A stretch of DNA of 5,193 nt, from positions 1 to 5,193 of the forward strand of contig QKBW01000059.1 in assembly GCA_003245875.1 (NCBI GenBank). Reading direction: 5' to 3'. Below the pieces are notes generated by a model that was not told the origin of the DNA, made no database searches, and worked only from the letters and a program-made list of their open reading frames with translations. This DNA comes from Candidatus Kaiserbacteria bacterium (GTDB lineage: Bacteria > Patescibacteriota > Minisyncoccia > Phycocordibacterales > UBA918). Positions 4,181-5,193 of the stretch are shown in pieces. Every line of letters starts with the position of its first letter. Positions within the stretch are counted from its first letter, which is position 1. A program made the translations under genes and the position numbers.

Positions 4181-5134
4181 CTATATTTTTTCTGCAGCAT
4201 CTACCACCATATGCAGCTGTCGCAACCACTGCTGCCACCACGATAGCAAAACGCATTTTTGCATATACTCAGCATCGTCTTCGCTGGTAAGCGATAGGTT
4301 TTGCGGTTGTTTATCCATGAGGTAGTACATCATGGAATTAGAATTTTCGACGTGATCAAGCGACAAGGCATGCCCTAGTTCGTGTGCGAGCACCGCCACT
4401 AACTCATCATGCGAGTTGAACGTATAAATGTGTATCTGATGATTCTGATAGTCACCCTGTGTGAATTCTCTTTCATCACCAAACTGATTATTGTATTTAG
4501 CAACATCAGCATTATAAGCAGCCACTAGTTCCTGCCCACGTGTGGACAAATCATTGATAGTAGAAACAAGTGCACTTAATTTTTCTGATTGAGTTGAAAG
4601 TGATGCCGCTTCTGCAGCCAACTGTTCACGTTCATCAGCGAGACGATTGTACTCATCCTCCGGTGCACCACCCTGTCGGTTATATGTATCAACGGTTTTG
4701 TTATAGGTATCCAATGCCGCTTCATACGATGCACGCTTGGTGTTGTATTGGGCAAGCAGTGAGTCATAACGGGTAACCACATCGCTGTAGGCGGCGGTCA
4801 GCGCATCGTTGGCACTCTTTCCCTCCTGCAGCCGAGCTGCAAACGCACTCTCTGCATTTTCCATCTGCTGACGTTCGTCAAAAACGAAGTTGATGGTTAA
4901 CGCTCCACCCTGCTCGACCGGAACAAAAAGATCGGTGCCGGTAGCATCCTCCCAAATAGCAGCCGCTTCTGCTAGTGCCGCCGCAGCCTCTTCGTGTGTC
5001 AGATCAAACTGCTCGTCGAGCTCTCCTATCGAATAGGTCATCGGCACCTGGCATTGTACTGGCACAAAAAAGTACGCAAATGCACCGACCGCAGCGGCCA
5101 TCACAAACAATCCAATAAAAAATCTTAATCGCAT
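4181..5134 (-). CDS. Membrane-anchored matrixin-like (M10/metzincin) zinc metalloprotease with coiled-coil insertion
   Basis: The 317-residue protein is predicted to be an extracytoplasmic zinc endopeptidase. Residues 5-24 form a single membrane anchor. A matrixin-like opening follows, PMTYSIGELDEQF at 31-43 and a helix ending AAIWEDATG at 58-66, then a strand ALTINFVFDE at 78-87. Residues about 86-215 are Ala/Glu/Gln/Tyr-rich, nearly free of proline, and look like a two-helix coiled coil with a turn at RQGGAPED. The fold resumes with IHIYTFNSHDELVAVLAHELG; the zinc motif HELGHALSLDH gives H251, H255 and H261 with catalytic E252, and the Met-turn is NSMMYYL at 266-272. C28 and C294 could pair outside the cell. 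In ordinary matrixins this place holds loops and metal sites, so the insert is unusual. The ATG gives a clean anchor and has no Shine-Dalgarno. The substrate is unknown. Confidence 0.88.
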   Translation of the reverse strand: MRLRFFIGLFVMAAAVGAFAYFFVPVQCQVPMTYSIGELDEQFDLTHEEAAAALAEAAAIWEDATGTDLFVPVEQGGALTINFVFDERQQMENAESAFAARLQEGKSANDALTAAYSDVVTRYDSLLAQYNTKRASYEAALDTYNKTVDTYNRQGGAPEDEYNRLADEREQLAAEAASLSTQSEKLSALVSTINDLSTRGQELVAAYNADVAKYNNQFGDEREFTQGDYQNHQIHIYTFNSHDELVAVLAHELGHALSLDHVENSNSMMYYLMDKQPQNLSLTSEDDAEYMQKCVLLSWWQQWLRQLHMVVDAAEKI

Positions 5135-5141
5135 GGTTTTT

Positions 5142-5147
5142 ATTCTA
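5142..5147 (-). promoter_or_regulatory. Possible -10 element placing the metalloprotease transcript at its ATG
   Basis: TAGAAT (five of six matches to TATAAT) ends 7 bases before the ATG at 5134, so transcription would begin at or next to the start codon. No -35 is recognisable, because that position falls in the GC-rich hairpin at 5159-5193. It is supported mainly by the similar layout before rplK and the M14 pair. Confidence 0.3.
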
Positions 5148-5158
5148 ACAAATCAGAC

Positions 5159-5193
5159 GTAGAAGCGCGCGGCCAAAGGCCGCGCGCTTCTAC
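5159..5193. terminator. Perfect GC-rich hairpin at the right edge, probable terminator
   Basis: The arms 5159-5174 and 5178-5193 are exact reverse complements over 16 bp with a 3-base loop, and the stem may continue outside the window. It carries the same GGCC-NNN-GGCC core as the two clear terminators. On the minus strand the loop is TTT and no T run follows (GTCTGATTTG). On the plus strand the loop is AAA, as in the other terminators read in their active direction, but any T run would be outside the window. Confidence 0.6.

Noticed and set aside
1..5193. CRISPR array, tRNA, rRNA or recoded UGA codons
   Set aside because: No regularly spaced repeats, no cloverleaf or rRNA-like stretches, and all genes read through under the standard bacterial code with TAA or TAG stops.

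Overview
All seven genes in this window lie on the minus strand, so the biological reading order runs from right to left. The window most likely comes from a Patescibacteria/CPR (Parcubacteria-like) bacterium. The reasons are the very short SecE, the absence of Shine-Dalgarno sequences at every start, compact intergenic gaps, GC-rich GGCC-AAA-GGCC hairpins between transcription units, and small single-anchor envelope proteins (SIMPL, a matrixin-like protease, M14-like proteins) of a style common in that group. This placement is inference and rests on no marker phylogeny. Genetic code 11 fits, because every gene reads through without an internal TGA.

In reading order, the window starts with a 16-bp perfect hairpin at the right edge (5159-5193). 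Next come a membrane-anchored matrixin-like metalloprotease whose catalytic domain is split by a long coiled coil (4181-5134) and a membrane-anchored SIMPL/DUF541 protein (3356-4138), closed by a strong terminator (3298-3339). The secE promoter is built partly into that terminator. The housekeeping pair secE (3035-3223) and nusG (2497-3042) overlaps by 8 bases and ends in its own terminator (2429-2477). A separate promoter then precedes two overlapping paralogous M14 carboxypeptidase-like genes (1439-2383 and 543-1439). After a 133-base gap with inverted repeats comes rplK (ribosomal protein L11), cut by the left edge after 136 codons.

The usual bacterial order secE-nusG-rplK-rplA is therefore interrupted between nusG and rplK by a two-gene M14 unit with its own signals. 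The most interesting point is that the two M14 paralogues are closely related, with DNA blocks of 32-33 bases identical, but only the downstream one keeps the zinc ligands and catalytic glutamate. The upstream one has Ser, Phe and Leu at three of the four key positions while keeping the rest of the fold motif. This looks like an enzyme/pseudoenzyme pair made together by translational coupling and displayed on the cell surface. Several transcription-unit-first genes have a -10-like hexamer only 7-10 bases before the ATG, which would give leaderless or nearly leaderless mRNAs.

Functionally, SecE and NusG/L11 belong to protein export and to transcription and translation. The other four proteins all carry an N-terminal membrane anchor and should act outside the cytoplasm, three of them with protease-type folds.
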